NCBI GenBank assembly: GCA_934370915.1
Contig: CAKRNI010000007.1
Span: 1-28,291 of the forward strand
Origin: an uncultured Lachnospiraceae bacterium
GTDB lineage: Bacteria; Bacillota; Clostridia; Lachnospirales; Lachnospiraceae
Direction of reading: 5' to 3'
DNA: 28,291 nt
The translations under genes and the position numbers were made by a program. The notes beneath the pieces were generated by a model. It ran no database searches, was not told the origin of the DNA, and saw only the letters and a program-made list of their open reading frames with translations. Positions within the stretch are counted from its first letter, which is position 1, and the number at the start of each line of letters is the position of its first letter. Positions 1 to 10,500 of the stretch are shown here, piece by piece.

Positions 1-73
1 GCTTATGTTTTCTTACGGTCAGCGCAGCAAGTGCGCAAACCTGCTGAACAGTTACCCTTATTCTTCTTCTCAT
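1..73 (-). CDS. Partial unidentified CDS (5' end only)
   Basis: On the minus strand an ATG at 71-73 opens a frame that stays open to the window edge (24 codons). It begins MRRRIRVTVQQVCALAALTV. A GGGAGAG ribosome site lies six bases upstream of the ATG. The basic start followed by a short hydrophobic run could be a signal or membrane segment, but too little is visible to assign a family. It would be transcribed divergently from the Spx/ArsC-like gene at 125. The call rests only on the ribosome site and the uninterrupted frame, so it could be chance. Confidence 0.35.
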   Translation of the reverse strand, partial: MRRRIRVTVQQVCALAALTVRKHK

Positions 74-101
74 TGTATTCTCTCCCGGAATCTATTATAC
101 T
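73..101 (+). promoter_or_regulatory. Possible promoter of the Spx/ArsC-like gene
   Basis: A TATACT -10 box (96-101) sits 17 bp after a weak TTGTAT -35 box (73-78). The start of transcription would fall around 107-108, next to the GGAGG ribosome site at 110-114, leaving a very short leader. Only the -10 is a good match, so this is tentative. Confidence 0.3.
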
Positions 102-124
102 AAGCCCATGGAGGTATTTTCATT

Positions 125-481
125 ATGAGTATTCTTTTTCTCGAGTATCCGCCTTGCTCCACCTGTCAGAAGGCCCGGCGCTGGCTTGACGAGCACGCAA
201 TATCCTACACCAGCCGCCACATCAAGGAGAACAATCCCACTGCGGAGGAGCTGACAGAATGGTGGAAAAAAAGCGGACTTCCGTTAAAAAAATTCTTTAA
301 CACCAGCGGACTTATCTACAAATCCATGGGATTAAAGGATAAGCTTCCGACTATGAGCGAGGAAGATCAGATTGCCCTGCTCGCAACTGACGGCATGCTC
401 GTAAAGCGCCCGCTGGTTATCGGTGATTCCTTTGTTCTCACCGGTTTTAAGGAAAAAGACTGGCTGGAAACGTTAGGGTGA
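125..481 (+). CDS. Spx/MgsR/ArsC-family thioredoxin-fold protein
   Basis: This 118-residue cytoplasmic protein belongs to the ArsC/Spx family (small thioredoxin-fold proteins that are arsenate reductases, redox-sensing RNA polymerase partners, or of unknown role). Seen: an N-terminal beta strand leading to a CSTC motif (Cys11, Cys14) at the start of the first helix, and the family KRP motif near the C-terminus (Arg95, KRPLVIG). The length matches the family. The CxxC pair is like Spx and YffB; classical plasmid ArsC has a single Cys there, so I would not call it a proven arsenate reductase. GGAGG lies 10 bases before the ATG. No arsenic-resistance genes are adjacent. It overlaps the convergent surface-protein gene by 9 bp at its 3' end. 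Confidence 0.85.
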   Translation: MSILFLEYPPCSTCQKARRWLDEHAISYTSRHIKENNPTAEELTEWWKKSGLPLKKFFNTSGLIYKSMGLKDKLPTMSEEDQIALLATDGMLVKRPLVIGDSFVLTGFKEKDWLETLG

Positions 482-1519
482 CTGATGCTCTGACTTTTTC
501 CCTGTCTTTACAAACAGCCAGATTCCGGCTGCCAGCAGGATCAGGAACGCAGCGCTGACGGTCATTGTAGTGACATGGTTCTCCAGCCATTGGACGATAC
601 GGTCTGCCAGACTGGGGGTTACCGAATTTGCTGAATCAGCCGGAATCAATTCTGTATGGCTCTCAGGTTTTGTCTCCGATCTGCTCTCCGGCGCACTCTC
701 CGCTTCCGGAAGAGCTTCCTCATAAATTCCAATATACTGTTTTCCTTCCAGATCCGGAGTCCGGATCTGACCGCCGTATTTTGCTTTTACCTTTCGAATC
801 AGTTTGCTTCCACTTGCCGTAGCGTTTCTGCGCATAACCTCCCCATCCATATAAGCATCTCCGTCCCACGTCACAAGGTCCACCTGGTAATATTCTTTAG
901 ACAGCCCCGCAAGTTCTAAAAGTTTTTCTCCATAGTCGGAAAGGTCCGCATCACCGGGAATCTCCATATCTCCCAGATAGAATGAATCTGCCCCATAACC
1001 GGATACCGTCACCGGAAAAGAAAAGGTATCCGACCAGCTTCTCGATATTTCCTCTACATTTATAAGAGAAAGCTCCCGTTCAAATTCTGTGCCGGACTCC
1101 TCATCGATAAGCGGAACATCTGCCGTCACCGGCACCGTATCATTGCCTTCCAGATCATACGGGATCGTCACCTGCGCGTAGGTCATTTCCCCGGCTTTTT
1201 TCGCATTCCGAATCCGCTTTGATACCAGCCTGTACTCCATTCCGTTTTCTATTTTTGTTTCTTCCGGTACAAACCTCTCGCCTCCATCCGTGAATATCGG
1301 ACTTTCATAGGTCAGGACTGCTTTTCCTTCTTCCGTTTCATTTACAGATGTTGTTTCTGTTTCTTCTGTATGGAGTGTTTCCTTCGCAAAAGCAGGGATT
1401 GGAAATGCCAGGCATAACAGCACTGCCACGATCCCTAAAGATCCGGAAATTTTTTTCCCGGGAAGCCGAATGATTCGGCTTCCGTCACTTTTTATCTTCA
1501 TGCTCTTCTTTTCTCTCAT
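473..1519 (-). CDS. Exported, membrane-anchored surface protein of unknown function
   Basis: This 348-residue protein was not assigned to a family. It has a basic N-terminus, a hydrophobic signal segment (about residues 26-45) ending in AFA|KE, an extracellular part rich in beta-prone sequence, an acidic Glu/Ser/Pro-rich linker (about 270-290), and a C-terminal membrane helix (about 319-336, AAFLILLAAGIWLFV) followed by a short basic tail. No LPxTG-like motif precedes the helix, so it is probably held by the helix itself. It is the last gene of the surface operon and starts inside the end of the giant gene (35-bp overlap). The ATG at 1519 has AGGAGG three bases upstream, similar to the short spacing at 16423 and 28252; the internal ATG at 1501 has only a weak site. 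It may present or stabilise the giant at the membrane, but that is guesswork from position. Confidence 0.75.
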   Translation of the reverse strand: MREKKSMKIKSDGSRIIRLPGKKISGSLGIVAVLLCLAFPIPAFAKETLHTEETETTSVNETEEGKAVLTYESPIFTDGGERFVPEETKIENGMEYRLVSKRIRNAKKAGEMTYAQVTIPYDLEGNDTVPVTADVPLIDEESGTEFERELSLINVEEISRSWSDTFSFPVTVSGYGADSFYLGDMEIPGDADLSDYGEKLLELAGLSKEYYQVDLVTWDGDAYMDGEVMRRNATASGSKLIRKVKAKYGGQIRTPDLEGKQYIGIYEEALPEAESAPESRSETKPESHTELIPADSANSVTPSLADRIVQWLENHVTTMTVSAAFLILLAAGIWLFVKTGKKSEHQSP

Positions 1520-4500
1520 TTTCCTCCTTCTTCATGTGCAGATACCAGAGTCCAAGAGATCCGATAAACAGGCCAAGTACTGCAAATTCCGTTCTTCCGG
1601 TATCTCCCGTCTTCGGAGTTATACGGCTTGTCCTGTCTTTTTGATGGACATGCCCCTTCGCGCTTCCAAAACCCTTTCGTTCATAATGTGCCGTGATCGT
1701 ACCATATGTCTTTTTACGGTCCGGTTTCGACTCTGACTCTGATTCTGATTCCGTCCACTCTGCCTCTACCGGCCTCTTCGGTCTGTCGTGCGGAACCGGC
1801 ACAGTTGGATATTCCGGCTCCGTCGGTCTTACAGGTGTCTCAGATTCCTCAGGTTCTGTCGGCGTCTCCGCAGGCGGCGTTGTCTCAGGTGCTTCCGGCT
1901 TAGTCGATGTTTCCGTCTCAGTGGGTTCTACCGGTCTTTCCGGTGTTTTCCTTCGGTCCGTCATCTCAATTTTGATAAAGTTGCCGTCCTTCGGCACTGT
2001 AAACCGGATAGCTTCCGCAGTCTCATATCCATCTGGTGCAGATATTTCTGTCAGGATATAAGTCTCCCCTGCTATCAGTGTACCCTCAACAAAATGCGGT
2101 GTTTTTCCGGATATCCAGGAATCGATGATCGTTCCGTCAATCGTTTTCAACTCCATGGATGCTCCTGAAAGTTCCTCTCCGGTTGCAATATCCAGCTTAC
2201 TCAACTGAACTTTTGTCTTCTTATTCTCGATTGAAACTTCATACAGCTGGATCAGATTTTCTTTTTCCCTGTCAAATACAACCGAAACGATCTCTCCCGA
2301 GTACCCATATCCAGGCGGAGCCAGAATCTCCCGAACCTCATACTCATACATGCTCCATGCACCATTTTTCAGATATCCGATGGGAAGTTCCGGTGACAAC
2401 GCAATCCCGTCCTCACCGGTCACAAATACCGTCCGTTCCCCCGTCTGTACACAAACCGCCTCAAACCATGCATCGGAAAGTTTCAGACTTTTATCATCTA
2501 CATCTGTCTTTCGGATCCTGACTCTTCCAAATGCTGTCTTTTCTTCTGTATTCCGTCTGTTTTCCACCTCGTACCGGATGATGCTCCCCATCTGACTCAC
2601 AGTAACCAGCATCGGATCCATTCCCTGATATCCATCCGGAATCCTTGTCTCAAGAAGAACATATTTTCCTTCCGGGATCCGGTCGATCCGGTGCAGGCCG
2701 GCTCTTGTATCGTAGCTGATCATTTCCGGATATTGCCCCGACGATCCGGTATGATAGTGGAATTGATATTCAAACGCCGGTGATGGATGATCGTCTGGCT
2801 CTAATTTTTCCGGATCTCCATTCGCTGTAACAGAAACCCGCATCCTGCTTCCATCTGATAACTCCCAGAGCTGCGTGATGACCTCTTTGTTTTCTGTTGC
2901 GATGTTTTCCAAAAGTCTGGCATTCCCTGAAATAGTCCTTCTCTGGTCTTCCTTTTTCCATGAAAACTGTCGGAATTCATTACCATACTCTCCAAACATC
3001 TTTTCATATGACTCAGGAATTACCGGAATATATTCCGACAGATCATCTGCCTTCCAGCGGTCTACGATCCTGTCCTTTCGATACAGATAATCACCGTTTT
3101 CTGTCTTTACCTCCCCATTTTCATCCAGAACTGCCTCGCAAAGGATAAACTCCGCCGATGCGGGCCAGAATAACGGTTCTTTCTCCCCTGATGCATTTCT
3201 CTCATACTTAAGGATTTCCAGCTTTGTGTGATCATCTTTTAAAATAAAACTCTGCAGATCTCCGGTCTCCTCCACCGTAATTTCCATCGCGGCTGGGAGA
3301 TATCCTGTGGGTGCTTCCATTTCTTCTAAAATGTAATCACCTGCCGGAATTCCCTCAAAGTACTTCGGTTTACCATCCGTTATCCACATGGCAGTGACTG
3401 AAACTTTGTGGTTATCCACCGGATCTTCCGAGTTCCACACAGCCGGAGTTTTCTCTGCCTTCACGAGATAATATCCTCTGGGATATTTCTCGTAATCATC
3501 AGTATTCACCCGTTTTGTCTTAAAGAGCGCAAGTTTTGCCCCCTTTACAAAGTTCTGACTGTATGCGCCACGGATCTCTGTGCCTCTTTCGTTCTCATCC
3601 CGGTCCGTGCGATTTTCAATATTGGGACGGTGGTTTTCCGTTCCATCGATTTTTGAGATTTCCACCTTTGTTTTTTCATCCGACAGGATCACTCTCTGAA
3701 TTTCTTTTGTCTCCTGTACCTCAACCGCTGACGGAAATGTTCGCACATAACCAGCCGGAGCTTCCAGTTCTTCTAAAATATAACTTCCTGGAATCACACG
3801 TCTTAAAAGATCCACCTGTCCGTCCGTATTCTCATCCATCCGGCCATCCTTAATCGTTTTCTCTCCGCTGATCCACACATTCGGAATCAGATATGACTCT
3901 CCCTTCCTATGTTTCAACGGCATATCGTCCGTCTCATCCTCAGGCTGTCCCACCTGAAGCAGATCTTCTCTCTCATTTAAGTGATATGCAGCCCGGTTCT
4001 CCATTTCCAGAAGATCCTCATACCTGTATGTCACGTAATCCCCATCACGATCATAAACAGGCTCTCCCTTTTTATACAAAGCCCCGCTTTCCGGATAATA
4101 TTTCACAAGCCCAAACTCGTCGAGAACCGGTTCCAGCCTTTTTTCAAATGTTTCTGCTTCCGGATTCCATGTTCCCGTAATATAAGCACTTTCACTTCCT
4201 TCCATAATCTCCGCTGGTCTTCCCGTCAGTATTTTTCTTCTGCCGATCAGATTCCCCTCTGTATCCGTTTCCTTTACTACCGGCCACACATAGAATATCT
4301 GCTGTTCTCTTCCGTTAGCTCCGGTTTCCAGCCTCTTCACATATGCCAGCCCCGTGTAGACATCAACTTCTGCATCTCTGCATAAAGATTCATCAAGATG
4401 ATATAATGTACTCTCCGGATCTATGGCGGTAAATACTTTCGATTTCCGGTCATACACAAGCTTTGTAAAATCACCTCCGTAAATTTCAAATACCGGCTGT

Positions 4501-7500
4501 CCGTTTTTCAGTGCGTAGATAGATTCCGTATCAAAAGTGATCTTCTGCTGCCGTCCGGCCCGGTCATAGCCGTAAAGTGTCCCGTCCTTTCCCTTTTTTA
4601 CTACATCAAGATTTCCGAGATCATAGAACAAAACCGGTGTGTCCTTTCTCTTTACTGTCCGGATCTCCCAGATTTCTTCTCCCGGACTCTCTTCTTCTGA
4701 CATCCCTCTGCGGGAAAATTCCAGTTTTTCTCCTGCGTGTCCCTCTTTTACGACAATATCCGTTACATTTCCGTTTCTGTCTCTTGTGATCTCCACTCCC
4801 TCAAATGCATGATCTTGTGAATCTCCGGTCCGTTTGACCCGGATCGCGTCATAAAGTGCAAGTTTCGCTCCTGATACGTACGGATTCTGATGATCTGACG
4901 TCTCCAATCTCCTCGTCACATAACCATAACCCTGAAAAATTCCATTTTCATAAACGATCTCTACCCGCTCGCCATCGTGTTTCCGTTGTTCCAGCATCTC
5001 CAGAGTTCCCTTTTTCCAGCCAAATCCCTGATAGATACCCGCATGATCGTAAGCGAGATCAAGATTTTCCAGCCCGTACCGTGCGCGAAGCTCCGTGATC
5101 GTTCCTTCCACCCGTCCCGATACTTTCATCCCACGAGTCGAATCTATTGTCTTTGTTTTTGAAACTTTCAAGATTGTTGCAGTATTTTCTACGTATATTC
5201 TGGCAGTATCCGTGACATTTTCCGGGTGTATCCCATCCGGATACTGTTCATACCCATATACTGCCGCCGTTGTCTTTTCCTTTGTCCATCCGCCGGAATA
5301 CCGGATTCCGTCACTGTATATCTCTACTGCAACAGGTTCTGACCGCACATACCCTGACGGTGGTTTTACCTCTGCCACCACATAGACTCCCGCAGAAAGC
5401 GGATTCGATGTTTTCGCATATCCAACTGCCTGAAGGATTCCTTTCTCCGCGATATCCCGGATTGTAGGAAGCGCCATAATCGTTCCTGTCTGCAGGCCAT
5501 CCTTATCTGTAAAACCTATCAGATCCTTTTCCTGGCAGATCGGTGTTCCTGCAGGAACCGTTCCATAAAAAAGTTCTCCCACTCCGGCGTTCCTTCTTGC
5601 AAACGACCGGATCTCCTTCGCTCCCATCGCCTCGAGAAAATTTCGGCTGCCAAGGATCATCGTATCTGCTGTATAGTACTTTACCGCACCATCTCCGTCC
5701 TCTGCCTCATCTCTCTCTGCGCGGTATACTCCAAATACTGCATCATCGTGAAGGATCGGCTCTCCTGTTTCTGCATCAAGCTTCTCAATCCTCAGATTCG
5801 AGAGATACTTTCGATCCAGAAATTTCTTTTCTCCATAACCGGTCCAATCCGTATTATTCTCCTGTTCCTTCGGATCCACAATGCTCCACGGAACAAGCAT
5901 CGGTGCATATTCCCTGTCATAAGCAGTTTTTACCCCCGTCATCGTCTCCTTTCCATTCTCGTTTTCACCATTTTCACTGTCCGACCGGTAATGATAATAT
6001 TGTTTTACCATCTCATTTCCGTAAGGTTCGTAGTGTCCTCCTCTCCTCTTCTCAGAAAGTCCATATGGATAGACTTCAAAATCACCATCATTGCTGTGAG
6101 CAAGGATCACATATTCCTTAATTTCCTGTTTCTGATTTTTTGCCCACTCTTCGTTAAAGCGGATCAGATATTTTTTTGCAAGATCCCACGGCGAATCCTC
6201 GCTCCTGTATATATAGTTCTCTTTCCAGTCATCTCCAGACTCGTTCTGTCCGTCTGCCTCCGGAAGAAATATCTCCTTCGGAGCATCGATCTCATAATGT
6301 TTATTTTTAAAATCCAACAGCTCCGATGCATAAGGCTGTTCTTCCACAATCACATATTCACCGTAAGGCAGATACCTTGAGACTACTGATGCAGCTTCTT
6401 CCTGTGCCTGCCCCTCTTCTTTACGGACGGCCAGCGTCGTCTTATCTCCGTCAGATCCCCCCTTCTCCTCGCTGTCCCAGGCGATCGCATAGATTTTCCC
6501 AAGATCATACTTGAAAAATGGCTGCAGATAATTCTCTGCCTTCCGGATTGCAAGGTAAAGTGCATGATCGTACGACTCATCCGAATACGTGCTTATCCCC
6601 TGTTTCAGACTTTCCTGTTCCTCCTTCAGATACCAGTCGATGGCAAACTGCCGGACCGCGTCCGAACGCTTCGCATTCTCTTTCGCATATTCCGAGGTAT
6701 TGATCTCATTTTCCTTTCCCGTAATGAAACTGGATACAAAAGGTTTAAAGGACGTATTCCGTAAGCGTCCCGTTCTCTTCCATAGATCCGTATCTGCCGT
6801 CCGGATAGCTGCAAAAAATTTCTCATAGTTATACCCGTTAATCGATCCTGCTTCCTCACAATCCGGGGCTGTTTTCCGCTCTACTGTCTCCAACACCTGA
6901 CGTTCTTCCTGTTTCGTATAGATTTTCTGCACCAGTTCCGGGAATTTTTCCCGGTATTCTTCAATCTGTACCGGAGCTCCATTTTTATCCAGCCAGAAAA
7001 TCTCCCCATCTTTAGTGCAGAAGATCTGTTCCAGATTTGACTTCAGATAGATTTTGAACCGGAAATTTCCGATATTTTCCCCGTCATCCGTCTTTTTCTC
7101 TATGTGCACTTTCTGCTTTACCGGACGTTCCAGTACAAGAACCGGTGAAGATCCTGTATCTCCATCTTCACTGATCTTATCCTGTCCCCGGTATATCAGC
7201 CGCTTCACGGTGATATAGGTGTCTGAATGATCCTGATCTTTTGAAACTGACGCTGCAAGGGCCGCTCCCGAGAATTTTACGAGGTATTCTGCATAGCCGA
7301 TCCGATCTCCCCCTTTGTATCCCCAGATATTCGCATTCCCAATCGTCAGAATTTCCTTTTCTGTCAGAACATGATCTTTTTCCGGAAGCTTTGCGATAAA
7401 GTTCAAGGTAAGGCTTGTCTTTCTATCAGTCAAATCCTTTCCAAAGGCATCTTTCCCAAAAGTCTGAACTTGAATTCTGTATGCACCAACCTTTTCCCTC

Positions 7501-10500
7501 ACAACATTTTGAAGCTCCACATCTTTTTCCACGATCTCTTTTTCTGTCGTGATTTCAATCTTGTCCTCCAGCCGCGTCTGTGGAACACGGTACCCATGTG
7601 CCGGGTCTCCCGACAGATAATCGATCACTTCCTCTCCCTTTTTATGGTACATCATGACCTGATGCAGGATCTCTGTCAGTCTTCCATCTGTTCCCGGCAT
7701 CAGAACCGGTGTCAACGTCGCATCAAGATAATACCTTGTGTTCCCGGCGGTTCCGATCACATACTGTCTATCAGTCCGGAATTGGAATTTACCGCTGCTT
7801 TTATATTCCTGATACACCCAGCGAAGATTTACCGGATCCTCATACACCGCGTACACTCTGTCCGCCGTCTTCTTCCCATTTTCTACCTTTGAAGTGAAAA
7901 ATCTTCGATTTCTGACGGATGATGCACCGGCATATACAGTTACCCGGTAATCCTCTCCCCCTTTTCTGATCCCCTCAATTCCGCCAAAGTTCCATTGTGG
8001 ATGTTCCTGATACCATGTAAAAATGCCTCGCATGAGATCCAGAATACAGTCATTCTTCTGCGCCGAAACAGTAATTTCCTGAATTGCGGCGCCATACACC
8101 GTCTTTTTTGCCGGCTCACCCGGTTCCGTTGTCATTCCCCATATATCTTTCTGACCCTTTTTTACTCCCCGGCTGTAAACTGGCGCATCTTTCAGTGAAC
8201 GGACACCTCCCGCTGTAACCGGAACTTCATACCCGTTTCTTCCAAGGACCTCCTCCGTCTGAGCCTTTAAAAAGAGAAAATTCTCCGACGTTTCATCTGA
8301 AAGATCACAGTCCCCCAGTTTTACCCGGAATCCCCCGTCTTCCTCATCAACGGACAGATCCGAAAGAATCATCGGTGTTTTTTCCGGAATCTGCTCCGCC
8401 TTCAGAATCTGCGGCTCCATCCGACTCACCGGTTCCTGACCGGTAATGTTTCCTGACGCATCACGTTCCGGCTGATAGAGAATATCGCTGAAATCACTCT
8501 CCGCCTGTTTCCACACGGTTCTTCCCGCCTCGTCCCGCACGATCACACGCTCTTTCCCTGTCACATGTGGTCCTGTCACCAGTTCTTCCCCTGTGTCGAC
8601 ACGGTAGAATTTTGTTCCTTCCGGAAAACCATAGGCAAAAATCTCATAACCACCCTCTCCGTTTTCCGAAGACGTTCCCGACGAAGTGACTGTAAATGGA
8701 AGTTCATCATATCCTTTTCCGCTTCCGTCATCTCCCTCCATCGCCGCCGCGAGTTCGGGCATTGCAACCACCGCTGTTCCATTCGCATCTGTCACAGATA
8801 TCGGTGTATCAAAGCCTGTGCCCCGGTTGGTCATCTCCTGATCCAGCCCATTTACGGAAAGCTCATATCCTTCACTTCTGGAAAGCTCTTTTATATAATA
8901 TTTTCCAAGAATCAACGGTCTTCCGATCCAACAGTTTCCGTTTTTCTCCATATTCTCCTGATACAGATTTTCCGGTCCATTCCAGATGATATCCGTTCTT
9001 TTTCTAATCTTCCCGGCCGTATAATCGTACTCCATTCCCGGCGCTTCCGTATAACACAGAAAATCAGCATTTCCATCCTGATCGGTTGTCGCAGCCGCCA
9101 CCAGATCATGCTTCTTATAGACAATACCGGTATGCGTCAAAATTCCGTTTTCTGCCATCTCCGCATCCGGATGAACAATGTCTTCCGCTGCAAAAAGTCC
9201 ATAAACGGCCCCTTGAAGTGTTCCGTCTCCTTCCGTATCCCCGTAAGACGAATATTTCTCGTTTTCTCTTCTGAAAAGATCCCGGTCTTTTTTTGTGATA
9301 TGGATCCTTCCCTCAGTCCTGTGGTCATACACATGCCACGCATCTTTGCAGTTTTCTGATCCATTGCAATGCGAATATTTTTCAGAATCCCCGCAATCCA
9401 GATGCCGGATCCCGTCCACCTTTGCGTCTGCCAGAATCTCCTCAAAGTCCCCGGTGCCTTTATATTCTCCCCATCCATCGGCTTCTTCGTCGTTATCGTC
9501 ATCCTCATCCAGACTTCTTTCCGCAAACCAGTCGTAAAACCGCTGAAACAAACTTTTCTTTTCTGCATTGGATGCCGTTGTTTTAATCGCTGCATCCTTA
9601 GCATTTGCCTCCGCATTGGACGACGTTTCTCTCAGAATTGTTCCCACCGGACTTTTCACCATCGGTATCTTTCTTTCCGAAACAGTACTTTCATCTGTCT
9701 TACCGTTTCCTGAATACCAGATATTTTCCGCGATATCACGGCTGCTTCCGGATATTTTTTCTGCATTTGCCCCTGCCTGGGAAGAATCTGTCATAATCAT
9801 CTCTACCGGGATATCATCCCGATGCAGATCATGAAGGATATATCCGTTTCTTGCCTGAATCTCCTTCCAGGTATAGGTAAACCGCAGTCTGATAAACTTC
9901 TGGTATGTATCCTCGCAATCTGCCCTGCATCCGGATTTTCCAAAGGCTTCTTCTGATACAGCACGAATTTTTCGCTCGTTTCCGTTACTTTCCCGGCTTC
10001 TTCCTTCTGCTTCCCCACATTCTAATACCTCCTGCACCTCATCATAGGCACTCTCATCGGCAAGCCAGTGAAAATGACAGCCGCCTTCCGCCTCTGCCTC
10101 ACAGGCTTCCACCAGTTCCAGCCACTGTTTTGCCGCTGCCCGGTTGTTGTCTCTCGTCTGTTCTGCCGCTTCCTCATAGGCATCCGTTTTTTCCCCATCT
10201 TCATTCCCGACATCTCCATCTCCCCGGTTATCCGGCATGCTGGCCCATGACGGTATGGCATGTCCATCACAGTATGTCTTTTCGTATGTATATTTTCTGG
10301 CATCTTTATACGTGATCTCTCCTTTTTCGTTCGTCGTTCCCTCTGAGAACACCTGAAATCCGCCCCACGGACGAAAGCTTAAATTTTTTTCCGCCAGCTT
10401 TCCCTCCCCATCTGCCTTTGAGATCCTGTCTCCATCCTCAAACTTTTCATAGAGATAAAACTGGCTTCCCTTTAATGGCATTCCGGTCTCGTCATCCTGT

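Noticed and set aside
421..443. CGGTGA/TCACCG hairpin as terminator of the surface operon
   Set aside because: The stem is inside the Spx/ArsC-like coding sequence and has no T-run in the minus direction.
5543..6380. 192- and 210-codon plus-strand open frames
   Set aside because: Overlapping antisense shadows of the giant gene with low-complexity Pro/Ser/His/Leu content and no start signals.
8565..9359. 264-codon plus-strand open frame inside the giant gene
   Set aside because: It is antisense to the Cna-B giant, has no ribosome site or family features, and its Arg/Ser/His/Ile-rich composition is what the complementary strand of Glu/Asp/Gly/Lys-rich coding DNA gives.
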